Assembly: GCA_021772455.1 (NCBI GenBank)
Contig: JAJFLY010000017.1
Location: 1 to 58,887, forward strand
Length of the DNA: 58,887 bases
Direction: 5' to 3'
Source of the DNA: Chlamydiota bacterium
GTDB taxonomy: Bacteria; Chlamydiota; Chlamydiia; Chlamydiales; JAAKFR01
Below are positions 8,436 to 16,706 of this stretch, piece after piece. The position numbers and the translations under genes are program-made. How positions within the stretch are numbered: the first letter of the stretch is position 1; each line of letters starts with the position of its first letter. Below the pieces are notes generated by a model, which was given only the letters and a program-made list of their open reading frames with translations, did no database searches and was not told the origin of the DNA.

Positions 8436-10000
8436 TCAATTTCCTCGACAACGACTTTGCTTCCTGTGATTTCGATTACGCGCACTCTCTCACCTTTCAT
8501 GATAAATTTCCCGCTACTGACCGCATCGTATTGCTCCCCCTCGATTTCAACCTTACCAGCCGTTCTAAGAGGTGAAACCACCGTGCCGATTGCCCCAACA
8601 TCAGGAAGCTCATTTTTTGCCATCCCAGCAACGTAGCCCGTTTGGTCATCCCTCAAAACGAGTGGGGAAAAGAGGGCAAAACGGGGCATCACATATTTTG
8701 CAAGCAGAGCGATCATAATCACACCGACAACAATTGTCCCCGATAACCAGACAATTCTTCCGAAAATATGTTCTCCAGCAGCATTGAGAGTCTGGGTATC
8801 AAAATCAAAGCTGACCTCCCCAATTCCCGGAAGGAGGAGAACAAATAGGGCCCCAACTGCCAAAATAATCCCAAAAATCCCCGTTACCCCGAAACCTGGA
8901 ATCACAAAAAGCTCAATCAAAATCAGCGCTATCCCCACCCCAAGGATGATAAATTCAAGCCAGCCGGCTGCCTCCAACGCAAAACTCGAAAGGATGATAA
9001 AGCCAAGACAAATAAGCGCCACAATTCCCGGCAGGCCAAATCCCGGCGTACTCATCTCCATATAGAAGCCTAAAAGCAAACCAAGGAATAGAACCGAAGC
9101 GACGATAGGAGAGCCTAAAAAGGAAAAAAACTGCGTCTTCCAATCCATCTTGAACGCTTTCACAACTGCATTCGGGATCTCCTTAAAAAAAGGTTCAGTG
9201 AAAAGTAGCTCTTGAGACCCAAGCCATTCCCCTTTACTCTTCTCCGCTTCCGTAATCGGAACCAACTTCTCTGGCATCAGACGGATATCAGCGACACCAA
9301 GCTCCATCATCTCCTCAGAGCTCAACGTCAAAAGCTTATCTTTTCTGGTAATCACCTGGTCGGTCGATCTGATCTCATCGTCCTTTGCCAGCTCAACGAT
9401 CTCATCATCTCGCACAACAAGAATTAAATCGGCGTCGACCATCGCCTTGGCGATTAGAGGATCCCGATCAAAATACGCAGCCCTATTGGCAAAATCGGCC
9501 CGAATAGCAGAGTTAACTTTTTCAGAGGTCGACTCCCCAGATTGAGTGACAGGAGCCGCAGCTCCCATGCTTGCATCCTTTACAGCAGCGATGTAGCGGC
9601 ACGAATAGGCGAGCATCGCCCCTGCTGAAATGGCCCAATTATCGATCACGGCAATAACAGGAATGTCGTATTGTGTGTCGATCTCTTTCAGGACATCTGA
9701 AATCTTTTGAGCGGCAAAAACTTGCCCTCCCGGCGTATCAAGCTCAAGAATGATAAAAATAGGTTTGAGCTCATCTCGGTAATAGTCGAGCGCTTTTTTG
9801 ATATAGATAAAGGTTCCCTGCCCGATTTGGGTGGAGTGCCCCCCGACATAGATATGCCCGATGTAGTTGGTTCCCTCTTCCGAGTAGTGGATATGGTCTT
9901 CAAGGCTCTTATTGAGGAGTTCTGGCGAGACGCTTAAAGAAGCGAAACCACTAGTACATAAAAGGAGTAAAGAGAGAATCCAGTGCATGACCCGCATCAT
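8432..10000 (-). CDS. Long NfeD protein: ClpP-class serine protease with membrane helices
   Basis: This 522-residue protein has a signal peptide (about residues 1-20, HWILSLLLLCTSGFA). A ClpP-type protease domain comes next: ELDTPGGQVFAAQKI, then the nucleophile region NWAISAGAMLAYSC, then GAAAPV and a candidate catalytic Lys in SEKVNSAIRAD. Several transmembrane helices span about residues 275-430, and a C-terminal OB-like NfeD domain closes the protein. Known long NfeD proteases cleave membrane proteins such as stomatin/flotillin tails using a Ser-Lys pair. It is the first gene of the nfeD-nfeD-floA run. AAGG sits just before the ATG-ATG start pair. Confidence 0.92.
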   Translation of the reverse strand: MMRVMHWILSLLLLCTSGFASLSVSPELLNKSLEDHIHYSEEGTNYIGHIYVGGHSTQIGQGTFIYIKKALDYYRDELKPIFIILELDTPGGQVFAAQKISDVLKEIDTQYDIPVIAVIDNWAISAGAMLAYSCRYIAAVKDASMGAAAPVTQSGESTSEKVNSAIRADFANRAAYFDRDPLIAKAMVDADLILVVRDDEIVELAKDDEIRSTDQVITRKDKLLTLSSEEMMELGVADIRLMPEKLVPITEAEKSKGEWLGSQELLFTEPFFKEIPNAVVKAFKMDWKTQFFSFLGSPIVASVLFLGLLLGFYMEMSTPGFGLPGIVALICLGFIILSSFALEAAGWLEFIILGVGIALILIELFVIPGFGVTGIFGIILAVGALFVLLLPGIGEVSFDFDTQTLNAAGEHIFGRIVWLSGTIVVGVIMIALLAKYVMPRFALFSPLVLRDDQTGYVAGMAKNELPDVGAIGTVVSPLRTAGKVEIEGEQYDAVSSGKFIMKGERVRVIEITGSKVVVEEIE

Positions 10001-10074
10001 GCCTTAAGCTAACTTTTTCTTACTAGCCACATTAAATAGTGCACTCGTAAATTTTTCGTGACAACCATCAACCA

Positions 10075-10238
10075 CTATAAGAAAATAGCACCTGATATGG
10101 TAGCTATCGAGACTCCTTCTGCAGGAAGGGAGATAGGACGAAAACGAATAGGAGAAATTTTATGGTCAATTCTATCTTTTCCATGATAAAAGAGATCGCA
10201 TTCGTGAATGTCTTTTAAAATCTTCAGATAGCCTAACA
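10075..10238 (-). other. Possible small ORF after hemL (weak)
   Basis: Directly behind the hemL stop, the minus strand stays open for 54 codons (GTG-initiated, VLGYLKILKDIHECD... to ...ISGAIFL). There is no clear ribosome site and I recognise nothing in it. It may be chance or the 3' end of a lost gene. The rest of the gap 10001-10240 shows no other feature. Confidence 0.15.
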
Positions 10239-10240
10239 CT

Positions 10241-11497
10241 CTAACGAAAAAATTCCCCTACAGCTTGTGAAGCTAATGCCATGCTTCTTGCTGTGTGGGC
10301 AGATGAGACGAAATTCACCTCAAACTGAGAGGGAGAGACGTAAATTCCACGCTCAAGAAGAGCGTCCAAATAACGTGTAAACGCCTCGAAATCACACCCT
10401 TTTACATCGTCGGCATTTTCAACGACTTTTTTTCCAAAAAAAAGGGTAAACAAGGAACCCGCTTGGTGAAGACACATCTCCTTACCTTCAATCGCGGTGC
10501 GTATTGGATCTGTTAAAAGGGAAGTTGTCTTTTCTAGATTTTGGTAAAATCCAGGTTGTGCACACAACTTAAGCGTCTGCAAGCCCGCTTCCATCGCAAC
10601 TGGATTTCCTGAAAGGGTTCCAGCCTGGTAGACAGGCCCTGATGGGGCGAGGTAATCCATGATGTCAGACCTTCCTCCAAATGCCGCAGCAGGAAATCCT
10701 CCACCGACAATTTTTCCAAAGCAACTTAGGTCCGGCTCAATTCCATAAAGTTCTTGCGCACCCCCGAGGGCAACGCGAAATCCTGTAATCACCTCGTCAA
10801 AGATCAGCAAGGCTCCGCTTAAGCGTGTCTTTTCGCGCAAGAGCTCTAAAAATCCATCCTTAGGAAAGACAAGCCCCATGTTTGCAGCGATCGGTTCGAC
10901 AATCACGGCAGCAATCCGTGGGCCGTGCTCTTTAAAGGCGCGCTCAATCGCCTCAAAATCGTTGAAGGGTAAGCAGAGGGTATGTTTCACAAAATCGTCT
11001 GGGACACCAGCCGACGAGGAGAGGTTTGTCACACCTGATCCGGCTTGTACCAAAAAGGAATCGGCGTGGCCATGGTAATGGCCGGCAAATTTGATGAGTA
11101 AATCTCGCTTTGTGAATCCACGCGCAAGACGCACGGCGCTCATTGTCGCTTCTGTTCCCGAAGAGACAAACCTTACTTTTTTAACAGATGGAACGTGCTC
11201 CACAATTTGGTGGGCAAGTTCTGCCTCAACGGCCGTCGTAATCCCAAAGGAGCTGCCCATGGCAACTCGCTTTTGGACAGCTTTAACAACTTGAGGGTGG
11301 GCGTGCCCATGGATGAGCGCCCCCCAAGAGCAACAAAAATCGAGATAGGTTTTACCGTCGACATCGACGATTGTCTCTCCGCAGCCCGACTCGACGATAA
11401 AGGGAATTTGAGCGCGTACAGGAGAATTGACCCCACCGGGAATAACTTGGGACGTGGCGCGGATGATTTCTTCACTTTTAAGGGTAGTACTCGTCAT
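10241..11497 (-). CDS. hemL: Glutamate-1-semialdehyde 2,1-aminomutase
   Basis: This 418-residue enzyme is full length. It converts glutamate-1-semialdehyde to 5-aminolevulinate, the entry to haem synthesis by the C5 route. Typical blocks are VIPGGVNSPVRA near the N-terminus, FVSSGTEATMSAVRLARG, AGHYHGHAD, the PLP-site LIFDEVITGFR, and the Lys-containing CFGKIVGGGFPAAAFGG. GTLSGNPVAM follows. The start overlaps the upstream small gene by 20 bases. Confidence 0.97.
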   Translation of the reverse strand: MTSTTLKSEEIIRATSQVIPGGVNSPVRAQIPFIVESGCGETIVDVDGKTYLDFCCSWGALIHGHAHPQVVKAVQKRVAMGSSFGITTAVEAELAHQIVEHVPSVKKVRFVSSGTEATMSAVRLARGFTKRDLLIKFAGHYHGHADSFLVQAGSGVTNLSSSAGVPDDFVKHTLCLPFNDFEAIERAFKEHGPRIAAVIVEPIAANMGLVFPKDGFLELLREKTRLSGALLIFDEVITGFRVALGGAQELYGIEPDLSCFGKIVGGGFPAAAFGGRSDIMDYLAPSGPVYQAGTLSGNPVAMEAGLQTLKLCAQPGFYQNLEKTTSLLTDPIRTAIEGKEMCLHQAGSLFTLFFGKKVVENADDVKGCDFEAFTRYLDALLERGIYVSPSQFEVNFVSSAHTARSMALASQAVGEFFR

Positions 11498-11933
11498 CGG
11501 GCAATAGTTGATTGAGTTTTTCGATCAGTGACTTAAGCTTAGAAGTCGCTTCCTCTGCAGAAAGTTTTGTACCAATTTGCTCCCAAAGGGTGAGAGATTC
11601 GTCGAAAAGAGGCGCTTCATCTTGAATGGTGAGTTGGTTGACCTTGAGTCCCTGGTTAAGATACCGCTCAAATGCGACAACTTCTCCCTTCACAAAATTC
11701 TCTGCACTATCTGTTTGCATTAATGGGTAGGGCGCACCTAAAGAATGGTTCATTTTTTCGATCAATGTATTGAGCTCAAAAGCCCCCTTACTCGGAGTGA
11801 TCGTTTCTGATTCTAGCTTTTCCATCAGCTCTACGCATGGAGCCCTAACAACATCGCTTTGCTTAGAGATGTCTGCAAACAGAAGCAGCGCTTGAATGGA
11901 ATGCGAAACTTTTTCTCGACTCAAAAAACTCAT
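11478..11933 (-). CDS. Conserved-looking protein of unknown function upstream of hemL
   Basis: This 151-residue soluble, mostly helical protein contains two similar segments of the form L-x-x-L-I-E-K-x-N (NTLIEKMNHSL and KSLIEKLNQLL). They suggest an internal duplication of a helical unit. I chose the ATG at 11933 because GAGTGAGG sits 5 bases upstream; a frame extension to 12002 has no such site. The gene overlaps hemL by 20 bases and is divergent from tamA, 60 bases away. I recognise no family. Confidence 0.7.
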   Translation of the reverse strand: MSFLSREKVSHSIQALLLFADISKQSDVVRAPCVELMEKLESETITPSKGAFELNTLIEKMNHSLGAPYPLMQTDSAENFVKGEVVAFERYLNQGLKVNQLTIQDEAPLFDESLTLWEQIGTKLSAEEATSKLKSLIEKLNQLLPDDEYYP

Positions 11934-11993
11934 AATAACCTCACTCCCATATAGGTTAGCGGAAAAAGTCTTTAACGAGTATGGTATTTTGTC

Positions 11994-13727
11994 ATGCGAC
12001 ACTTTTTACCTCTTTTACTCTTTGTTTGTACGCAAGCTTTTACCTATCAAGTTTCTTTTGAAGGTAATTTGCCAAGTGAAGTTTTTACTACTGCCTCTGC
12101 GATCTCCCAGTTGGAGTCGGAGATGGACCGCCCCCCTCCCACTTTTTTCACGCTAAAAAAACGCGCAGAGTCTGATAAAAAAACTCTTTTACAGGTCTTA
12201 CACGCCTATGGCTACTACGATGGGGAGATCGAGATTAGCTACCTAGGGACCTTCCCAAACACCACCGTCCGGGTTTTATTTGAACCAGGTGATGCGTATG
12301 TATTTGGTTCTCTAGATGTTATGGATGAGGAAGGTGGGCATCTTTGTTTAAATGAATCGGCGTTCACACTCAGAGTGGGTCGCCCTGCTAGATCGGATGT
12401 CGTTCTTACAACCCAAGACGAAATTTTAGAGCAAATTGGGTGTCTGGGATACCCGCTACCCGAAATTATCGATCGACATCTTGTGGTTGATCAAGAGTGT
12501 AAAGCCATCTACGTCACCTATATCGTGTGCCGAGGTCCTATCGCCTACTTCGGCCCCTATGAGATTGAGGGATTATGTAAGACGCGTCGCGGCTTTGTGA
12601 AAAGGCGCATCGCGTGGTCGATGGGGGAATTATATAGCCCAAGCAAGGTTGCATGCACCGACTTATTTTTACAAGAATCGGGACTCTTTTCGATCGTCAC
12701 CATTCGCCCAGCTGGCACAGTAAATGAAGATTTCTATCTCCCTATGTCAATTCGCGTAGAGGAAAAAAAATACCGCCATGTTGGAGCAGGGGTAAGCTAT
12801 AGCACCGATGAATCAGCTGGGGTAATGGCGCAATGGAGTCATGACAACTTTACAGGATGGGGCGATTCGCTCAACTTTGATGGGGAATATTCTGAAATTA
12901 TCAAACGGGCGACCTTGTTTTATGCAATGCCCGACTTTTTTGGAAGAAACCAAGACCTCCTCTATTCCACTGAAGTGCGCAGAGAGGACACTCCCGGCTT
13001 TACCGAACGAGAGCTTAGCCTTTTGCTCCGCATTAATAAGCGAGTGAGTAGCTGTTTTTCCTACAGTTATGGAGGGCGCTACGAACGGTTGCTTAGTACC
13101 AAATCAGACAACAATGCCAACTACAATCTCTTTAGCCTCCCTGTTCAAGTCCGCTGGGATACCTCGAACAACCTTCTCAATCCAACCTGTGGAACGACAA
13201 TCGCCTATTTCTTCACCCCCTACCAGGCAGCGTTCAACTCGCATATCTCATTCTTGAGACAAGAGCTTTTCGCTGCCACCTATCAGCCGCTTCTTCGATC
13301 AGGCACCGTTCTAATCGCTGCATCTGGCCAACTCGGCTCAATCACTGGGCAATCCCGTATCGAAATCCCCGCTCCTAAACGGTTCTACGCAGGCTCCTCA
13401 ACAGGATTACGTGGCTATAAATACCTATCAGTCTCCCCACTCGATGGTCGTAAGCCAATTGGAGGGCGCTCTTTGATGATCGGATCTATCGAACCCAGGG
13501 TCCGTATTTACGATAAACTCTACTTTGCCACCTTCTACGATATTGGAAACGTCTATGAAGCCTCTCTGCCCCAACTAAATAAGAAGCTACTTAATTCAGC
13601 AGGTGTTGGATTTCGGTATTTAACGCCGCTCGGCCCTTTCCGTGTTGACATCGGTTTTCCTTTGAATAAGCGTAAAGGGATTGACAAAACCTTTCAAATC
13701 TATGCAAGTTTAGGACAAACCTTCTGA
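11994..13727 (+). CDS. tamA: TamA-like Omp85-family outer membrane assembly protein
   Basis: The protein has 577 residues. A signal peptide (residues about 1-18, HFLPLLLFVCTQAF) is followed by about three POTRA-like domains (for example TLLQVLHAYGYYDGEIEI), then a C-terminal 16-strand beta-barrel of the bacterial surface antigen type. The barrel includes the L6-loop region FYAGSSTGLRGYKY, a good match to the (V/I)RG(Y/F) motif, and ends near PFRVDIGFPLNKR and LGQTF. The architecture and size fit TamA better than BamA, which has five POTRAs and about 800 residues. The tamB homologue lies just downstream, supporting a TamA-TamB envelope translocation pair. Confidence 0.88.
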   Translation: MRHFLPLLLFVCTQAFTYQVSFEGNLPSEVFTTASAISQLESEMDRPPPTFFTLKKRAESDKKTLLQVLHAYGYYDGEIEISYLGTFPNTTVRVLFEPGDAYVFGSLDVMDEEGGHLCLNESAFTLRVGRPARSDVVLTTQDEILEQIGCLGYPLPEIIDRHLVVDQECKAIYVTYIVCRGPIAYFGPYEIEGLCKTRRGFVKRRIAWSMGELYSPSKVACTDLFLQESGLFSIVTIRPAGTVNEDFYLPMSIRVEEKKYRHVGAGVSYSTDESAGVMAQWSHDNFTGWGDSLNFDGEYSEIIKRATLFYAMPDFFGRNQDLLYSTEVRREDTPGFTERELSLLLRINKRVSSCFSYSYGGRYERLLSTKSDNNANYNLFSLPVQVRWDTSNNLLNPTCGTTIAYFFTPYQAAFNSHISFLRQELFAATYQPLLRSGTVLIAASGQLGSITGQSRIEIPAPKRFYAGSSTGLRGYKYLSVSPLDGRKPIGGRSLMIGSIEPRVRIYDKLYFATFYDIGNVYEASLPQLNKKLLNSAGVGFRYLTPLGPFRVDIGFPLNKRKGIDKTFQIYASLGQTF

Positions 13728-13740
13728 ATGCACAAATAAG

Positions 13741-13789
13741 TTGAATAATTGGAAAATACCTTGTAAAATCTAAATAGAAAATACAAGGT
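13741..13789 (+). promoter_or_regulatory. Promoter with overlapping 8-bp inverted repeat (possible operator)
   Basis: TTGAAT (13741-13746), a 17-base spacer and TAAAAT (13764-13769) form a good housekeeping promoter. An inverted repeat ACCTTGTA (13758-13765) and TACAAGGT (13782-13789) straddles the -10 box, where a repressor could bind. It lies between tamA and the ATPase remnant and could now drive tamB. Confidence 0.5.
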
Positions 13790-13791
13790 GC

Positions 13792-14049
13792 TTGTTCACT
13801 ATCATGGTCAAGTTTTCAACGCGTGTGAACTTGGAAAATCTGATGGGATCTCTGACCACATGGTACGAAAGTATACGGCAAATCAAATCCCCAAAAAATT
13901 ACTTTCGCGATAATAATAGTCGTATCTTGCACGCTTTGATTGGACTTCAAAATCAAATCGACTTAGATACGTATCCTAAACAGGGATCTTTCTGGGAGGG
14001 ATTTGCTTTAGAAGAAATTACAGACAGAGGCCTCAAAGAAAATGATTAA
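13792..14049 (+). pseudogene. C-terminal fragment of a DUF4143-type AAA ATPase
   Basis: The fragment covers 85 codons. KSPKNYFRDNNSRILHALIGL followed by GSFWEGFALEEI matches the DUF4143 domain found at the end of many orphan AAA ATPases, whose usual form is KLYFRDSGLLHALLGI...HPKVGASWEGFALE. The ATPase part is missing and the domain stops early at KEND. The piece has its own promoter but is almost certainly a relic inserted or left between tamA and tamB. The start used here is arbitrary. Confidence 0.7.
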
Positions 14050-14061
14050 CCTAGTTTTCTT

Positions 14062-16383
14062 ATGAAAAAGTTCATCCTACTAATTCTGCTGTTCTGCATT
14101 TTAGTCCTCGCTGTTGTAGTAGGCCTGCTGCAAACCCCCATGGGCAAAAATAAAATGCGGCAATGGATTGAGCAGAAAACAGATGGAAGCGTCACGATTG
14201 GAAAAATCGAGGGTTTTCTCCCCTTTTGGATCCGCCTATACGACGTGCAGACCACCCAATTTACAGCTGATGATGTGGATCTCTACCTCTCTCCCACAAC
14301 CCTACTTTTCGGTAAACTCTCTCTGATCAGAGCATACATACACCACGCTGATCTCCAAATTACAGAATCTGATTCAGAGCTCAAGTGGCCTGATTTCCCC
14401 CTCACGATTCACTCGCTGAAAATCGACTCGCTTACATTTAATCAACTCAACCCAATATCCCTATCAGGCAGAGCTGAATTTTCTCGCGATTTCTCCCTGC
14501 AGCTTAACATTGTATACGATGAGATGCCCTTTCGCCTGAACCTAGAGGGTGAGCGCAACACACAAACCGTTAATAGCATCTTACATTTTCAAGATATCTG
14601 GGTCTCCGGAGTCTACGACTGGAAAACAGAAGCCTTTTCTGGTAAAACTCATGGAAGGATAAACAGTGAGATTACCTTTACAGATTCGCTTCTCACCATC
14701 TCCTACGATGCCCACACTCTCACCTATAACATAGACACACAAACTCTCCATGCAGAGGGCCCATTGAGCGGTGATGGAAAAATCAACTGGACAAAAGAGC
14801 ATGCAAACCTTTCCGATCTTACCTTGCACTATGGCAGCAATATGCTGCGGGGCGATTTGGTCTATTATTTTGATGAGGAGCAACTCGATTTTGCGCTTGC
14901 CGTTGAAGATTTTTTCCTCGAAGACCCTGCGTATGAAGTCCTGCCTCCTGCCCAGATGGAAGTACGCGGAAGCGCGACCAAGGAGCATGTGCGCCTTAAA
15001 GGAGAAGTTCTCGGCCTAAGCACCACTCCGCTCACCCTTGCAGCCGAGATTCCCCTCCAAGATTTCACCATCAACCGCAAATCCCCCTTTACCATCAATC
15101 TTAAAGGGCGTGGATCGATTGACCCCTTGCTTGCCTTTCTTGAAAATGCCTCCCTCATTGCAAGTGGAGAGGTCGATGTCGATCTTGCACTAACTGGAAC
15201 ATGGGACCAACCACTGATCGATGGCTCCTTGGCCTTAACTAATGGACGCATTGAAAGCCTTGTAACAGGCGCCATCTTTCAGGACATCCACATTAAAGCA
15301 GAAGGAGAGGGGTCTGCCCTGAAGATCCGCTCGCTTAGCGCGCACGGTCTTGACCGCGGCGAACTTATCGGAACAGGAGAGATTAAATGGAACCCCGATC
15401 AAGGCTTCCCTTTTGAATTAGCTGTCGATACCAAACACTTGACATTGCTTGCTGTCGACCCCTTCACCGCAACTGTCGATTCTAAGCTCTCCTTCTCAGG
15501 GAACATCCATGAGATGGCGATTAAGGGGAATGCTACGATTGTAGAGGCACACCTCTCAATTCCGGAAAAAATGCCTCCACAAGTTCCCACACTTGATGTC
15601 ACCTACATCAACTCCCCCAAGCCTGAAATCGAAGAGCCCAAAAAAGATATTCCCATCACCTGGGATGTGCAAATTGAGATCCCCAAAAACCTCACCATCG
15701 ACGGGCGAGGGCTTATCTCAGAGTGGCGCGGTAACCTCCATATGTACGGAGAGCAAGACGATCTCCAATTCTACGGAAAACTCAAACTTGTTCAAGGGCG
15801 TTTCACCCTCGTCGGACGCACTTTTGATCTCGTTACCGGAAAAATTCAAATTGCCGGGCTCGAACCCAAGGACATCGTCGTTGACCTCAAAGGTGATCTT
15901 GAAGTAGGGACCATCACAGCCTCGATCAATGTCAACGGTAGCCTCGACTCAGCCAACGTCGCCTTCACATCAAATCCTACTATGAGCACCAACCAAATCT
16001 TATCCTGGATCCTATTCAACCAAGATGTGAATGAGCTCACACCCCTGCAAGCGTGCAGACTCGCCAACGCTCTTGTCCAACTCTCAGGAAGTTACACAAC
16101 ACCAAGTGTGTGGAGTAATATCAAAGAGGGGCTTGGGATTGATGTTTTTGACATCACTAATTGCGATATTGACTCAACCGACCTCACCTTCCAGGTTGGA
16201 AAATACATCTCCCAAGGGACATTTGTCGGGGTGAATAAGAGTATCTCGGGCGATTTCGATTCTGTTCTCATCCAGACACGACTGTATCGAGACTTCTACC
16301 TTGAAGCTGACTATGGAGGCTCACTGAATGGAATGACTCCTAATGGCGGCAAGATGATCTTCAAGTGGTATAAGTCATATTAA
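14062..16383 (+). CDS. tamB: TamB-like protein (translocation and assembly, AsmA/DUF490 type)
   Basis: This 773-residue protein has one N-terminal membrane anchor (KKFILLILLFCILVLAVVVG, residues about 2-21). A long beta-rich repetitive region follows, as in the hydrophobic groove of TamB and lipid-transfer proteins. The C-terminal DUF490 domain contains QFYGKLKLVQGRFTLVG...VTGKIQ and ends FKWYKSY, close to the barrel-like ending of the family. It is shorter than the E. coli protein (about 1260) but similar to other compact members. It follows tamA, with a relic gene between. Confidence 0.88.
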   Translation: MKKFILLILLFCILVLAVVVGLLQTPMGKNKMRQWIEQKTDGSVTIGKIEGFLPFWIRLYDVQTTQFTADDVDLYLSPTTLLFGKLSLIRAYIHHADLQITESDSELKWPDFPLTIHSLKIDSLTFNQLNPISLSGRAEFSRDFSLQLNIVYDEMPFRLNLEGERNTQTVNSILHFQDIWVSGVYDWKTEAFSGKTHGRINSEITFTDSLLTISYDAHTLTYNIDTQTLHAEGPLSGDGKINWTKEHANLSDLTLHYGSNMLRGDLVYYFDEEQLDFALAVEDFFLEDPAYEVLPPAQMEVRGSATKEHVRLKGEVLGLSTTPLTLAAEIPLQDFTINRKSPFTINLKGRGSIDPLLAFLENASLIASGEVDVDLALTGTWDQPLIDGSLALTNGRIESLVTGAIFQDIHIKAEGEGSALKIRSLSAHGLDRGELIGTGEIKWNPDQGFPFELAVDTKHLTLLAVDPFTATVDSKLSFSGNIHEMAIKGNATIVEAHLSIPEKMPPQVPTLDVTYINSPKPEIEEPKKDIPITWDVQIEIPKNLTIDGRGLISEWRGNLHMYGEQDDLQFYGKLKLVQGRFTLVGRTFDLVTGKIQIAGLEPKDIVVDLKGDLEVGTITASINVNGSLDSANVAFTSNPTMSTNQILSWILFNQDVNELTPLQACRLANALVQLSGSYTTPSVWSNIKEGLGIDVFDITNCDIDSTDLTFQVGKYISQGTFVGVNKSISGDFDSVLIQTRLYRDFYLEADYGGSLNGMTPNGGKMIFKWYKSY

Positions 16384-16390
16384 ATTTCGA

Positions 16391-16690
16391 CTATCCATGA
16401 TAGCCGTTGCAGTTTGGACATGCTGGGTACGCTTGAGGCTGCTCTACAAAGCGGATTGTATAGTTCCCATTAAACTGGGAACTTCGGCAAGGACGCGGAT
16501 TGAAGTAACGATTGACCGGAAGCGCGTAAGGGTAGTCATTAATATCGGTGTACCCATAGAACCAGCTATTGTCGTCGACCCAGCCAGTCTGGTAGTAGCG
16601 ATCGCGCAGACAAGGACGCCCGCACCATTGAGCCTCTAGAGAGCTCTCAACACAAAAAGTTAGTAATAAAATAAGAAAGAGTTTTTTCAT
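16391..16690 (-). CDS. Small secreted aromatic- and cysteine-rich protein
   Basis: This 99-residue protein has a clear signal peptide (MKKLFLILLLTFCVESSLEA). The mature part has paired cysteines (QWCGRPCLRD, RPCRSS and ACPNCNGYHG) and many Tyr, Trp and Asn residues. Six or so Cys suggest disulphide bonds outside the cytoplasm, which fits the disulphide-linked chlamydial envelope (inference). AAGAGG precedes the ATG at 16690. It lies tail-to-tail with tamB, 7 bases away. I recognise no family. Confidence 0.75.
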   Translation of the reverse strand: MKKLFLILLLTFCVESSLEAQWCGRPCLRDRYYQTGWVDDNSWFYGYTDINDYPYALPVNRYFNPRPCRSSQFNGNYTIRFVEQPQAYPACPNCNGYHG

Positions 16691-16706
16691 AGTTAAACCT
16701 CTTACT

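Noticed and set aside
11994-13727. BamA as the identity of the Omp85 protein
   Set aside because: It is too short, has too few POTRA domains, and lies beside a TamB homologue.
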